Source: AP-15 sp963774345 (GTDB lineage: Bacteria > Pseudomonadota > Alphaproteobacteria > ATCC43930 > CGMCC-115725). From it: a stretch of DNA of 64,000 nucleotides. Every line of letters starts with the position of its first letter. The first letter of the stretch is position 1. The DNA lies in assembly GCA_963774345.1 (NCBI GenBank), contig CAVZFB010000054.1, positions 102,718-166,717 of the forward strand, given 5' to 3'. This document shows, one piece after another, positions 10,117-18,844 of this stretch. The translations under genes and the position numbers were made by a program. Under the pieces are notes generated by a model that ran no database searches, was not told the origin of the DNA, and worked only from the letters and a program-made list of their open reading frames with translations.

Positions 10117-11064
10117 CTAGACCGGCACCACCCCGGCGAGGAAGCCGACGATCTCCTTCGCGATGGTGCTTTCGCCTGTTTCCGGGCCGAGAATGCAGGC
10201 CTTGCTGCTCTCCTCGCCCAGGGGCACCGGCGTCGTCGCATTAATCGTCTCCTCGTAATCGAGCATCGCGCAATAACAGATGACATGGTGGTTGCAGCCG
10301 ATGTCGAAACGGATCGCCGCCTCCGCAGTCGATGGCCGGATCACGGTCCGTCGCGGCAGCGCCGCATAGCCGAGGCCCGGCGGGACGCGCGGCACGATGT
10401 CCAGGATGTAGTTAAACAGGCGATAGTCGGCGATCGTCTGGTCGAAGATCGTAGCGAACGCCTGATCGCCGGGGTGCGGCGACGCAAACAGGCAGGCCGA
10501 CACCCGCGCACCAAGCCCCGCACGGGCCAGATCGAGGCTCAGATAAGTGGCCAACGCCGAACCGAGGCTGTGCCCGACAACCGTCACCGCGCCGGTCGCG
10601 CCGGCCAATGCGACGACCGCCGGAGCGAGGGCGCCGAGCACGGCCCCAGTCGGATCGATCAGCTGCAGGCTCGTATAAACTCCCCAGAAACCCTGCTCGA
10701 CCGTTATCGGGGGAGGTCCCGCCGGCAGCGCAGTCGCCGGCCTGTAGGGGATCGGGACGAATTCCGCATCCTCGATCCATTCGACGAACCCATCCGTGCC
10801 ACGGATCACCACAACCAACTCGCCGGCAGCATTCCTCGCCGCAAATCCGTAACAGGTCGTCGTCGCGGCCAATTGCATCGGTCCGGCTACGCCCCGGCGC
10901 AGTACCGTGTCCGTGCCGGTGACATAGGCGACGACCTGCCATCCGGCCGCCGTCAGGCCCGCCGCCGGAGCCGGCGTCAGCGAGTGCAGCTGCATGCGGT
11001 ACATGTCCATCGCATGCATGGCAAGAAGCCCGTAAGCCGCCGCGGTTGTGTTGGTGAACGGCAT
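10117..11064 (-). CDS. Lipase class 3 family protein
   Basis: The 315-residue intact alpha/beta hydrolase carries the nucleophile elbow VVGHSLGSA (Ser166), an oxyanion-side VVIRGTDGF strand near residue 85, and a likely acid residue in YILDIVPRVP, as in fungal-type class 3 lipases. There is no clear export signal, although the N-terminus has a weakly hydrophobic AAAYGLLAMHAM segment. It is convergent with hemB, with 33 bases between the stops. Substrate is not inferable beyond an acyl ester. Confidence 0.8.
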   Translation of the reverse strand: MPFTNTTAAAYGLLAMHAMDMYRMQLHSLTPAPAAGLTAAGWQVVAYVTGTDTVLRRGVAGPMQLAATTTCYGFAARNAAGELVVVIRGTDGFVEWIEDAEFVPIPYRPATALPAGPPPITVEQGFWGVYTSLQLIDPTGAVLGALAPAVVALAGATGAVTVVGHSLGSALATYLSLDLARAGLGARVSACLFASPHPGDQAFATIFDQTIADYRLFNYILDIVPRVPPGLGYAALPRRTVIRPSTAEAAIRFDIGCNHHVICYCAMLDYEETINATTPVPLGEESSKACILGPETGESTIAKEIVGFLAGVVPV

Positions 11065-11102
11065 CGCCTGTCTCTCGCAGATTGGGTAGTGGCAGTCGCC
11101 GC

Positions 11103-11885
11103 CTACAGCGCACTGCGACGGCTGGACCCGCCGCCATCGATGGTGATGATCGAGCCGGTGGTGTAGCCGGAACGGTCGGAGGCGAGGAACGCGGCCATCC
11201 AGCCGATCTCCTCGGGCTTGGCGGCGCGGCCGAAAGCCAACGGCTTCATCAACTCGGTCCAGCGCTCGGCATCGCCGAACCGGTCCTGGGCGCGGGTACG
11301 CATCAGGGTGACGAGACGCTCGGTCATGACCGGGCCGGGATTGATGCCAAGAACGCGCAGCCCGTCGCGCGGCGCAGTCCCGCCCATCGCCCGGGTAAAC
11401 GCCATCAGCGAGGCGTTCCCCGACGATCCCGCGATGTAGTCGAAATCGGGGTTCTCACCGGCGGCGCCGAGGATGTTGACGATGACACCCTGTTTGCGAT
11501 CGCGCATCAGCGCATAAAAGCGCCGGGTCATGTTGATATAGCCGAACACTTTCAAATCCCAGGCCTCGCGCCAGCGCACTTCGTCGATCGCGTCGATATT
11601 TCCGCCCGGAATGGCCCCGGCATTGTTGACCAGGATTTCGGTGTCCCCGCATTCGGCGGCGAGCTTGTCGACATTGGCGCTGTCGGAGAGGTCGAGCGGA
11701 AAGAGCCGCACCGCGACATTGTGCTTGGCGATGATCCCCGCCCGCGCCGCTTCGAGATCAGCCACGGTGCGCGACACCAGCACGACGTCGCACCCCTCCT
11801 CGGCCAATACCTCGGCGCAGGCCCGCCCGATCCCCTTCGAAGCGCCCGTCACCAGCGCCTTCTTTCCACGCAATCCCAATTCCAT
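11103..11885 (-). CDS. Short-chain dehydrogenase/reductase lacking the YxxxK dyad
   Basis: The 260-residue classical SDR has the nucleotide-binding TGASKGIG, the NNAG motif and a C-terminal GSIITIDGGG. The catalytic segment is unusual: where the family reads YxxxKAAL, this protein reads GSSGNASLMAF, so lysine becomes Asn and the aligned tyrosine is Gly, with a nearby Tyr four to seven residues earlier. It may use NAD(P)(H) differently, or have a non-canonical catalytic arrangement. It lies upstream of the lipase gene on the same strand with 38 bases between. Confidence 0.85.
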   Translation of the reverse strand: MELGLRGKKALVTGASKGIGRACAEVLAEEGCDVVLVSRTVADLEAARAGIIAKHNVAVRLFPLDLSDSANVDKLAAECGDTEILVNNAGAIPGGNIDAIDEVRWREAWDLKVFGYINMTRRFYALMRDRKQGVIVNILGAAGENPDFDYIAGSSGNASLMAFTRAMGGTAPRDGLRVLGINPGPVMTERLVTLMRTRAQDRFGDAERWTELMKPLAFGRAAKPEEIGWMAAFLASDRSGYTTGSIITIDGGGSSRRSAL

Positions 11886-11915
11886 CTCGTCCCCCCTTTT
11901 CGAAGCTTCCGCATC

Positions 11916-12848
11916 CTAGCCGATCTTGCTCCAGGTCAACTCGTGCTTATTGTGAAAGAGATGGCGCAGCTGCGAGCCCGGGATGGCGGCAAAGCGCCGG
12001 GCGATCTGGTGATCGGTCTCGCCCTGGAATTTGATCGTGCAGACAAAATTCCGGCAGACGCCGGCCCCGAGCCAGCGCTCGACCAATGCCAGCAGCCGCG
12101 CCGGATAGCACACAACATCCGAAAACAGCCAGTCGACCGGCCCCACCGCGCGCGGGTCGAGGGCAAAGGCGCTGTCGAGCCGGTGCTCGATGCCCGGCAG
12201 ACGCGCGACCCGGGCGGCGAGCGGCGCCTTGTCGACACTGATCACCCGCGCCTCCATCTGCTGCAACGCCCAGCTCCAGCCGCCCGGGCTGCTGCCGAGA
12301 TCGAGACAGATCTCTCCCGCCCCCGGCCGCCGGCCGATCAGGGTCAGCGCTTCCCACAACTTCAGATAGGCGCGGCTTGGCGGCCCGGCGTGGTCCTCGA
12401 CAAAGCGAACCTCGCCGTGGGGAAACGGGCTCGTGCAATGTGGCGACGCCAGCACCGTTTCGGCGTCGAACAAGGTCCACGAGCCGAGCGGCGCTGTCGG
12501 CGCCGGCGTCCCGAAGACCAAGGGCCTGGCCGAAACCTTTGGCAATTGTTCCTGGATCAGCATCGCCCGCCGGTGCAGAACCGGCGCGTAAACCGCCCAA
12601 TTTCGCTGGATCGCGCACAATTTCGCCGCCGCGTCGGAAATCGACTTGATCACGATCTCCAGCGGTTCGAGCCACACATTGGCCGCCCATGCCGCCGGCC
12701 GCGGCGCCCCCGCCGCGGTCAGCAGGCGGCGGTGTACGCGCTCGACCACCCCCAACTCCACGGCGAGCTCGTCGACATACCCGTCCGCGGCGAGATAGGC
12801 GGTACGCACCATCCAGTCAGCATTGCATGCCGGGGCGGCTCTCGGCAC
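11916..12848 (-). CDS. FtsJ-fold methyltransferase (RlmM-like)
   Basis: The protein has an N-terminal region resembling the THUMP-containing part of RlmM-type enzymes and a C-terminal Rossmann methyltransferase domain with motif I LDLGSSPGGWSW, VISVDKAPL, a catalytic lysine in CTIKFQGETD and a glutamate in HNKHELTW. RlmM 2'-O-methylates 23S rRNA C2498 in E. coli; the same target here is inferred. The longest frame gives 310 residues from 12848, but MVRTAYLAADG at 12812 fits the family start better. It is encoded 30 bases upstream of the SDR, same strand. Confidence 0.8.
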   Translation of the reverse strand: MPRAAPACNADWMVRTAYLAADGYVDELAVELGVVERVHRRLLTAAGAPRPAAWAANVWLEPLEIVIKSISDAAAKLCAIQRNWAVYAPVLHRRAMLIQEQLPKVSARPLVFGTPAPTAPLGSWTLFDAETVLASPHCTSPFPHGEVRFVEDHAGPPSRAYLKLWEALTLIGRRPGAGEICLDLGSSPGGWSWALQQMEARVISVDKAPLAARVARLPGIEHRLDSAFALDPRAVGPVDWLFSDVVCYPARLLALVERWLGAGVCRNFVCTIKFQGETDHQIARRFAAIPGSQLRHLFHNKHELTWSKIG

Positions 12849-12963
12849 CCAGGTTCACGTTCCAGCGGCACTCGATTGACTTGATTCGACCGGCCGGCTC
12901 AGGATTGCTTGCCTGGGCACCGCATCTTGCTTCGCTCGCACAATAGTCAGGGACCCCGAGAGG

Positions 12964-13905
12964 ATGGCGATGGACGGCGACGACATGGTCCGAGTTCCCG
13001 GTGGCACGTTCCATATGGGGTCGGACAAGCATTACCCGGAAGAGGCGCCGGCCCACCAGGTCAGCGTCGATGCGTTCCGGATCGACCGGCATCCAGTCAC
13101 CAACCGGCAATTCAAGGAGTTCGCCCGGGCGACCGGCCACGTCACTTTTGCCGAAATCCCACCCGACCCCAAGGATTATCCGGGCGCATTGCCGCACATG
13201 ATTTATGCCGGCTCGCTGGTGTTCACACCGCCCGCGCACCCGCACCCAATCGATCTGCGCGATTGGGGTCAGTGGTGGACCTTTCTGAGGGGCGCCGACT
13301 GGCGCCATCCCTATGGGCGGAAGAGCAATATCAATGGGCTCGACAATCATCCGGTGGTGCACGTCGCCTATGGCGATGCGCTCGCCTATGCCCGCTGGGC
13401 GGGAAAGGACCTCCCGACCGAAGCAGAATGGGAATTCGCAGCGCGCGGTGGGCTTGACGGCGCCGAGTTCGCCTGGGGCAACGAATTCTCCCCCGCCGAA
13501 AAGCATATGGCCAATACCTGGCAGGGGGAGTTCCCGCGCCATAACCTGGCGCAGGACGGGTTCGAGCGCACCTCGCCGGTTACCGCGTTCCCGGCGAACG
13601 GATACGGCCTCTACGATATGATCGGCAATGTTTGGGAATGGACCGCCGACTGGTATTCGTCCAAACACCCCGCCGACATGCCAAAGTCGTGCTGCATCCC
13701 GGAGAACCCGCGGGGCGGGCCCGAAGCCGCGAGCTACGATCCCCGCCAGCCCGACATCAAGATCCCCCGCAAGGTTCTAAAGGGCGGCTCGCATCTTTGC
13801 GCACCAAATTACTGCCGCCGCTATCGCCCGGCTGCTCGCCATGCGGAACCGGTCGACACATCGACAAGCCATGTCGGCTTTCGCTGCGTCATCCTAGGTG
13901 AGTGA
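12964..13905 (+). CDS. Formylglycine-generating enzyme (sulfatase-modifying factor family)
   Basis: The 313-residue protein has the FGE fold landmarks VPGGTFHMGSD near the N-terminus, LPTEAEWEFAARGG, MIGNVWEWTADW and a C-terminal KGGSHLCAPNYCRRYRPAAR. The two cysteines, Cys279 and Cys284, match the copper-binding catalytic pair of genuine FGEs, which oxidise a sulfatase cysteine to formylglycine. Many related DUF323 proteins lack them. No signal peptide, so cytoplasmic. A cognate sulfatase with CTPGR is encoded about 3.3 kb downstream on the same strand. A purine-rich GAGAGG precedes the ATG. Confidence 0.92.
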   Translation: MAMDGDDMVRVPGGTFHMGSDKHYPEEAPAHQVSVDAFRIDRHPVTNRQFKEFARATGHVTFAEIPPDPKDYPGALPHMIYAGSLVFTPPAHPHPIDLRDWGQWWTFLRGADWRHPYGRKSNINGLDNHPVVHVAYGDALAYARWAGKDLPTEAEWEFAARGGLDGAEFAWGNEFSPAEKHMANTWQGEFPRHNLAQDGFERTSPVTAFPANGYGLYDMIGNVWEWTADWYSSKHPADMPKSCCIPENPRGGPEAASYDPRQPDIKIPRKVLKGGSHLCAPNYCRRYRPAARHAEPVDTSTSHVGFRCVILGE

Positions 13906-14015
13906 CGCCCCTTCGCAGTTACAAAATATTACAACCTCCTTAAAATCGGGGCAGTGAAGTCCGCTAAAAGCGACTCGATTCTGGATGATCGACCTGGTTG
14001 CCGCGGAGCCTTGCA

Positions 14016-14909
14016 ATGCCACTATCGGATTCTGAGCGAGGGGCTAAGACCCGCGGCGTTGATTTGGATAATGCGGTCTGGAGCGTTCCCGGGCTCTATT
14101 CTGAGAAGACCCAATCCTGGGGCCTTATTTCCGCCGACATCCTTACCCGCGCCGCCGGCGAAGTGAACTGGCGGAGCGATCATCATCGAGTGGTGCTCGC
14201 CCTGAGCGACCTCCACGGCACGGCCTATGTTAACGGTGGGCCGGCGCGACAAATTCGACAATCGCAAGGAACGCTCGGCTTCACCCCGAGCAACATGGCG
14301 GCTCGAATCATTATGCCCGCAGGTCGCCTAATTCAAATCCTGCAGAGCCCCGAAGTGTATGAACCTATCATTTCCGAGACCACGCGGAGCGGTGGCGTTG
14401 ATTTTGACAGGTCGTACCATATTGAGGATCCGCTCGTTTCACGGATCGTGACGACGATCGCTCACGAAATGGAGTGTGGTTTTCTCGACCGTCTCCTCGT
14501 CGATGCGCTGAATACGGCGCTCGCGGCGCGGATCTTGCGCCGCCTCGTCGACCCATCGAAGATCGCATTGGAGCAATCCAACGGGCTATCGCGCGAACGG
14601 CTGAAGCGGGTACGTGACTACATCGAGACACATCTCGATGATCGGTTGGCCTTGGCGGATCTCGCCGGCGTGGCCTGTCTCAGCACCTATCACTTCAGCC
14701 GGTCGTTCAAGCAGGCGGTCGGCGTCGGGCCACAGCGTTACGTCATGCAACAGCGGCTCGAACGGGCAAAAACCTTGATGCGGCGCACCAATCAGCCTCT
14801 TGCCCTGATCGCGCAGGAAGCCGGCTTCGCCGATCAGAGCCATCTGACATCGCTGTTTCGCCGCGAGACCGGGGTGACACCCGGCCGCTATCGCGCCGCG
14901 CTGGCTTAA
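14016..14909 (+). CDS. AraC family transcriptional regulator
   Basis: The C-terminal 100 residues form a double helix-turn-helix: ALADLAGVACLSTYHFSR is the first and ALIAQEAGFADQSHLT the second, followed by RRETGVTPGRYR. The N-terminal 190 residues are a cupin-like effector domain without a recognised ligand. ATG 14016 gives 297 residues; a TTG at 13998 would add six. Placement between the FGE gene and the transporter-sulfatase stretch makes it a candidate local regulator. The roughly 110-base gap upstream is AT-richer (ACAAAATATTACAACC) and probably contains a promoter. Confidence 0.9.
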   Translation: MPLSDSERGAKTRGVDLDNAVWSVPGLYSEKTQSWGLISADILTRAAGEVNWRSDHHRVVLALSDLHGTAYVNGGPARQIRQSQGTLGFTPSNMAARIIMPAGRLIQILQSPEVYEPIISETTRSGGVDFDRSYHIEDPLVSRIVTTIAHEMECGFLDRLLVDALNTALAARILRRLVDPSKIALEQSNGLSRERLKRVRDYIETHLDDRLALADLAGVACLSTYHFSRSFKQAVGVGPQRYVMQQRLERAKTLMRRTNQPLALIAQEAGFADQSHLTSLFRRETGVTPGRYRAALA

Positions 14910-14925
14910 CCCCGACGGATTTTAG

Positions 14926-15222
14926 AAATCGTACAATGGCAGTTTCGTCCAGAATGTGAGCGCCCCAGGATCGCATTGCCCAAATTATACGATTGCACCG
15001 GCCTTGAGTATCAACAATGGCCTTGCGCAGTTTGCGGCGGTCGATCTTCAGTTTCAGGGATACGTAACTCCACAAGGCCAATTGAACATGCAAGCCCCAA
15101 CGGGCCAAACATTCCAGGGACAAATAGATCCCTATTATGTGCTCAGAGGCCGGGTGACCGGGAATTGCGTCTATGACGCAACTTGGCAGCGGAAAGGGGC
15201 AACGGGGAAAAGACTGACCTAA
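14926..15222 (+). pseudogene. Truncated small secreted-type protein, signal peptide lost
   Basis: The frame from about 14926 reads YNGSFVQNV, a single conserved CPNY cysteine, FQGYVTPQGQLNM, GQTFQGQIDP and GNCVYDATWQRKG, the pattern of a small rhizobial-type exported beta-rich family with paired cysteines. A TAG at 14923 sits directly before the homologous segment, so no signal peptide can be read in frame. A GTG at 14956 could start an 88-residue remnant. Either the 5' end has been lost or a frameshift hides it. Function unknown. Confidence 0.5.
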
Positions 15223-15640
15223 TCGAGACCCGTTCCAGGCGAGTATCAGCTCTGCCGGCAGGAGGCTACGGAGAGCCGCCTGAAGTGCACTGTCATCCTA
15301 GCATCCGAACCACCCTCTCAGGGGCAGCGCCACCGCGCGTGAAAGACAAAGCCAGCGAAGCGCAGATAGATCCTCCGTACCGGCATGTCGCACGACACTG
15401 ATTGACTCCAGTTATCTCTTCGATATTGGGAACCAGGACCGAACGGAGTCCTCAAGCGGCGCGCGCGTCCAAAGTCAACATATTCCGCAAGGATCTAACA
15501 TCACGACGACAAGAGCCTCCAATCGGCTGTTGGCGAACGCCCCTACTGTCCGAGTTGTGGCTCAGTTCACTCGTCACGATGGGCCGATGCAGCCCGCATC
15601 AAAAGGCGCGCAAAGATTTTGCGAAACCGGGAACTCAAAA
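15223..15640. other. Intergenic region, nothing recognised
   Basis: About 420 bases before the BASS transporter hold only short overlapping frames without recognisable protein features. No strong hairpin or repeat was seen. The promoter of the transporter gene presumably lies in the right part. Confidence 0.4.
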
Positions 15641-16516
15641 ATGACCTTTGCGGAGCTGATCCCGATCGCGCTCAAACTGAGCATCATTCTGTTGGTCTTC
15701 TCACTGGGGCTCCGCGCCGACTGGGCTGATGCGATCTCGCTGTTTCGAGAGCCTGGACTCTTTTTCCGCTCATTCCTGGCGATGGTCGTGCTGATGCTCG
15801 CGTTCGTCCTTGCGATCGCGTCATTCTTCGATCTCCAGCCCGCGGTCAAGATCGCCATCCTCGCGCTTGCCGTATCGCCGGTACCGCCCCTCCTGCCGGG
15901 AAAGCAGGAGAAGGCCGGCGGCTCCGCGTCTTATGCGATTGGACTGCTAGTGGCAGCAGCGCTGGCCACGATCGTCCTGATGCCGCTCCTCGTCGAACTG
16001 CTCGGCCGCTATTTCCACGTTGACGCCCACATGCGGTTCCGCAATGTGGCCTGGATCGTCATCGTCATGATAATCGGACCGCTCGCCGCCGGGATGGTCG
16101 TTCGCCAAATTGCGCCCGAGTTCGCCGAGCGAATCGTCAAGCCCGTCTCGATGTTTGCGAACGTGTTGCTTGTCCTCGTGGTTCTCCCGATCCTCTTCAG
16201 CGCATCGCAGACGATCTGGGGAATGATCGGCAACGGCGTTCTCGTGGTGCTTGCGCTATTCACGCTGGTCGGCATTGCGATCGGGCATTTTCTCGGCGGC
16301 CCCAACCCCGACGATCGCACCGTGCTGGCGCTCGCCACCGGCACCCGCCATCCGGGCCTCGCGATGGCGATAGCCGGCGCCAATTTTCCCGATCAGAAGG
16401 GGGCGGTGTTGGCGGTGGTGGCCTGCCACGTTATCGTCTGCTTGATCCTATCGATTCCCTACCTGACCTGGCGCAAGCGAATCCACGCGGCAAGCGTGGC
16501 AAAGGCTCGGCCGTGA
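15641..16516 (+). CDS. Bile acid:sodium symporter (BASS) family membrane transporter
   Basis: The 291-residue protein is strongly hydrophobic with about nine to ten transmembrane segments, beginning MTFAELIPIALKLSI. It contains the BASS-type features AILALAVSPVPPLLPGKQ and ATGTRHPGLAMAIAGANFP, the latter near the sodium-binding crossover. These carriers move organic anions with sodium. The chosen ATG at 15641 begins directly at the first membrane helix; a longer frame upstream lacks family similarity. It precedes a DUF1622 membrane protein and the sulfatase, so import of an organic anion such as a sulfated compound is a plausible but unproven link. Confidence 0.82.
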   Translation: MTFAELIPIALKLSIILLVFSLGLRADWADAISLFREPGLFFRSFLAMVVLMLAFVLAIASFFDLQPAVKIAILALAVSPVPPLLPGKQEKAGGSASYAIGLLVAAALATIVLMPLLVELLGRYFHVDAHMRFRNVAWIVIVMIIGPLAAGMVVRQIAPEFAERIVKPVSMFANVLLVLVVLPILFSASQTIWGMIGNGVLVVLALFTLVGIAIGHFLGGPNPDDRTVLALATGTRHPGLAMAIAGANFPDQKGAVLAVVACHVIVCLILSIPYLTWRKRIHAASVAKARP

Positions 16517-16618
16517 TGGATACACGCGGCAAGACCACCGAGTTTGCGACCGCGGCCGTTAGCGCGAGGCGCGGCAAGCGCCGCTGCCTTCGAACAAGCC
16601 TCGGCCACGGAGTTGTAC

Positions 16619-16990
16619 ATGGAAGAATGGCTGGTCTTATTGACGAAAAAGTCGGTGGTGGTGATCGACGCGATGGCGCTCGCCATCATCGTCTTTGGCA
16701 CGATCGAAGTCTTTGTCACCGTGCTTCGGTTGATGCTCAATCCGTCGACGACCAACCACGAGAGGCGGGTTGTGTGGCTGCGCTTTGCGGGCTGGTTGGT
16801 GGCTGGACTCACCTTCCAGCTCGCCGCCGACGTCATCGAGACGGCGATTACACCAAGTTGGGACGATATCGGCCGGCTCGGCGCGATTGCCGTCATCAGG
16901 ACGTTTCTCGACTACTTCCTCGGACGCGACACCGGAGAATTGCGTGCGCGGGACCGCTGGTCCGCCGGTGAAGTGCCGGCTGAGCCCTGA
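16619..16990 (+). CDS. DUF1622 domain-containing membrane protein
   Basis: The 123-residue protein beginning MEEWLVLLTKK has three hydrophobic segments (VVVIDAMALAIIVFG, FAGWLVAGLTFQLAADV, IAVIRTFLDYFLG) and the arrangement of DUF1622 inner-membrane proteins, whose function is not established. The start at 16619 matches family length; the upstream extension is Arg-rich and unlikely. It starts about 100 bases after the BASS transporter stop on the same strand. Confidence 0.75.
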   Translation: MEEWLVLLTKKSVVVIDAMALAIIVFGTIEVFVTVLRLMLNPSTTNHERRVVWLRFAGWLVAGLTFQLAADVIETAITPSWDDIGRLGAIAVIRTFLDYFLGRDTGELRARDRWSAGEVPAEP

Positions 16991-17173
16991 GGCAACGATC
17001 GTCGGCTTTACTGGATCACCTGCCTGCACCACCGGAGAGAGGCGCCAATAGCTAAAACGACACGTCAAACCCACGGAATGCCCGATCGCCCAGGCCCTCA
17101 CCGTCTCGGCTGTCGGGTCAGCCACCAGTCGTCCCGCATCCGCGGACAAGCTTTCCTTTGAGGAGGACAAGAA

Positions 17174-18772
17174 ATGGCTCAAACAAGACGACAAGCTTCG
17201 GGCAAGCCGAACATCATTTTGATCGTAGGGGATGATGTTGGCTATGGTGATCTCGGCCCTTATGGCGGCGGTGAGGGGCGTGGCATGCCTACCCCGAATT
17301 TCGACCGCATGGCGAGCGAGGGAATGACATTCTTCTCTTTCTATGCCCAACCAAGCTGCACACCTGGCCGTGCCGCCATGCTGACAGGGCGTATCCCGAA
17401 CCGCAGCGGCATGACGACCGTCGCCTTTCAGGGTCAAGGAGGCGGTTTGCCGGCAGAAGAATGGACGTTGGCGTCGGTTCTAAAGACGGCGGGTTACAAC
17501 ACATTCTTCACCGGCAAATGGCATCTTGGCGAGGCCGACTATGCGCTGCCAAACGCTCATGGGTTCGATGAAATGAGGCATGCCGGCCTCTATCACTTGA
17601 ACGCCTACACCTACGCCGATCCAACCTGGTTCCCTGATATGGATGCGGATCTGCGCGCAATGTTTACGAAGGTCACCAAAGGTGCGATGTCGGGCAACGC
17701 GGGAGAGACGGCACGCGAGGACTTCAAGATTAATGGCCAGTATGTCGACACGCCTGTCGTCGATGGCGGCCTGGGTGTTGTTGGCATTCCATTTTTTGAT
17801 GGTTATGTCGAGAAAGCGGCGACCGAATATCTGGACCGCAACGCAAAATCGACCACTCCATTCTTTATGAACATCAACTTTATGAAGCTCCATCAGCCAA
17901 ACATGCCCCACCCGGACTATGTCCACAAATCAATGTCCAAGAGCAAATACGCGGACTCAGTGGTTGAACTTGATGCACGTGTTGGCCGGATTATGGATAA
18001 GCTTCGTGAACTCGGGCTCGACAAAAATACGCTCGTTTTCTTCACCACCGACAATGGTGCCTGGCAGGACGTTTATCCTGATGCCGGCTACACACCGTTC
18101 CGAGGCACCAAGGGAACGGTGCGCGAAGGTGGCAATCGCGTTCCCGCGATCGCGTGGATGCCGGGCAGGATCATGGCAGAAACAAAGAATCATGACCTTC
18201 TTGGCGGCCTTGACTTTATGGCGACCTTTGCGTCTCTCGCCGGGGTGACGCTGCCGGAAAATGATCGTGCCGATAAGCCGATAATTTTTGATAGCTTTGA
18301 CATGTCGCCGGTTCTCTTTGGCACCGGCAAGTCGGCGCGCAAGTCATGGTTTTATTTTACCGAAGATGAGCTGACGCCTGGTGCTGCACGCGTCGGCAAT
18401 TACAAGGCTGTCTTCAACCTGCGTGGCGACAACGGTGCGGCGACCGGCGGTCTCGCGGTAGATACGAACCTGGGATGGAAGGGGCCGGAAGCGTATGTCG
18501 CCACTGTCCCCCAGGTATTCGATCTCTGGCAAGATCCGCAAGAGCGGTACGATATCTTCATGAACAATGTCACCGAAAGAACCTGGACGCTGGTAACGAT
18601 CAACGCGGCGGTCAAAGAATTGATGCAAACCTATATCAAGTACCCGCCTCGTAAGATCCAAAGCGAAACTTACACTGGCCCGATCACCATCTCGCACTAT
18701 CAGCGGTTCCAGCACCTTCGAGATGCCCTCGAGCAGCAAGGTTTCAACATGTCCCTGCCGGTGGGCAATTAG
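17174..18772 (+). CDS. Arylsulfatase, type I (formylglycine-dependent)
   Basis: The 532-residue intact protein has the sulfatase signature SCTPGRAAMLTGR with Cys62 as the residue to be converted to formylglycine, the metal ligands GDDVGYGD and TTDNGAW, and GKWHLG. It hydrolyses sulfate esters; the substrate is unknown. No signal peptide is evident, so it may act in the cytoplasm on imported substrate. A strong AGGAGG ribosome site precedes the ATG. Its codons end in A/T far more often than those of flanking genes (for example GATGTTGGCTATGGTGAT), which suggests recent acquisition. Its maturation enzyme is probably the FGE encoded at 12964-13905. Confidence 0.95.
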   Translation: MAQTRRQASGKPNIILIVGDDVGYGDLGPYGGGEGRGMPTPNFDRMASEGMTFFSFYAQPSCTPGRAAMLTGRIPNRSGMTTVAFQGQGGGLPAEEWTLASVLKTAGYNTFFTGKWHLGEADYALPNAHGFDEMRHAGLYHLNAYTYADPTWFPDMDADLRAMFTKVTKGAMSGNAGETAREDFKINGQYVDTPVVDGGLGVVGIPFFDGYVEKAATEYLDRNAKSTTPFFMNINFMKLHQPNMPHPDYVHKSMSKSKYADSVVELDARVGRIMDKLRELGLDKNTLVFFTTDNGAWQDVYPDAGYTPFRGTKGTVREGGNRVPAIAWMPGRIMAETKNHDLLGGLDFMATFASLAGVTLPENDRADKPIIFDSFDMSPVLFGTGKSARKSWFYFTEDELTPGAARVGNYKAVFNLRGDNGAATGGLAVDTNLGWKGPEAYVATVPQVFDLWQDPQERYDIFMNNVTERTWTLVTINAAVKELMQTYIKYPPRKIQSETYTGPITISHYQRFQHLRDALEQQGFNMSLPVGN

Positions 18773-18782
18773 CCGGTGGTAA

Positions 18783-18812
18783 ATATGGCCCCGGCTTCTG
18801 CCGGGGCCATAT
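18783..18812 (+). terminator. Perfect hairpin after the sulfatase gene
   Basis: A 13-base perfect inverted repeat, ATATGGCCCCGGC at 18783-18795 and GCCGGGGCCATAT at 18800-18812, encloses a TTCT loop 11 bases after the sulfatase stop. The stem is GC-rich, but the following bases are not a T-run, so termination may be weak or bidirectional. Confidence 0.7.
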
Positions 18813-18844
18813 AGCCATATCCGAGCTCAAAAAGGGAGAAAAAG

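Noticed and set aside
11082..12884. 600-residue plus-strand open frame
   Set aside because: Antisense shadow of the SDR and RlmM-like genes; His/Arg/Gly-rich composition and no domain similarity.
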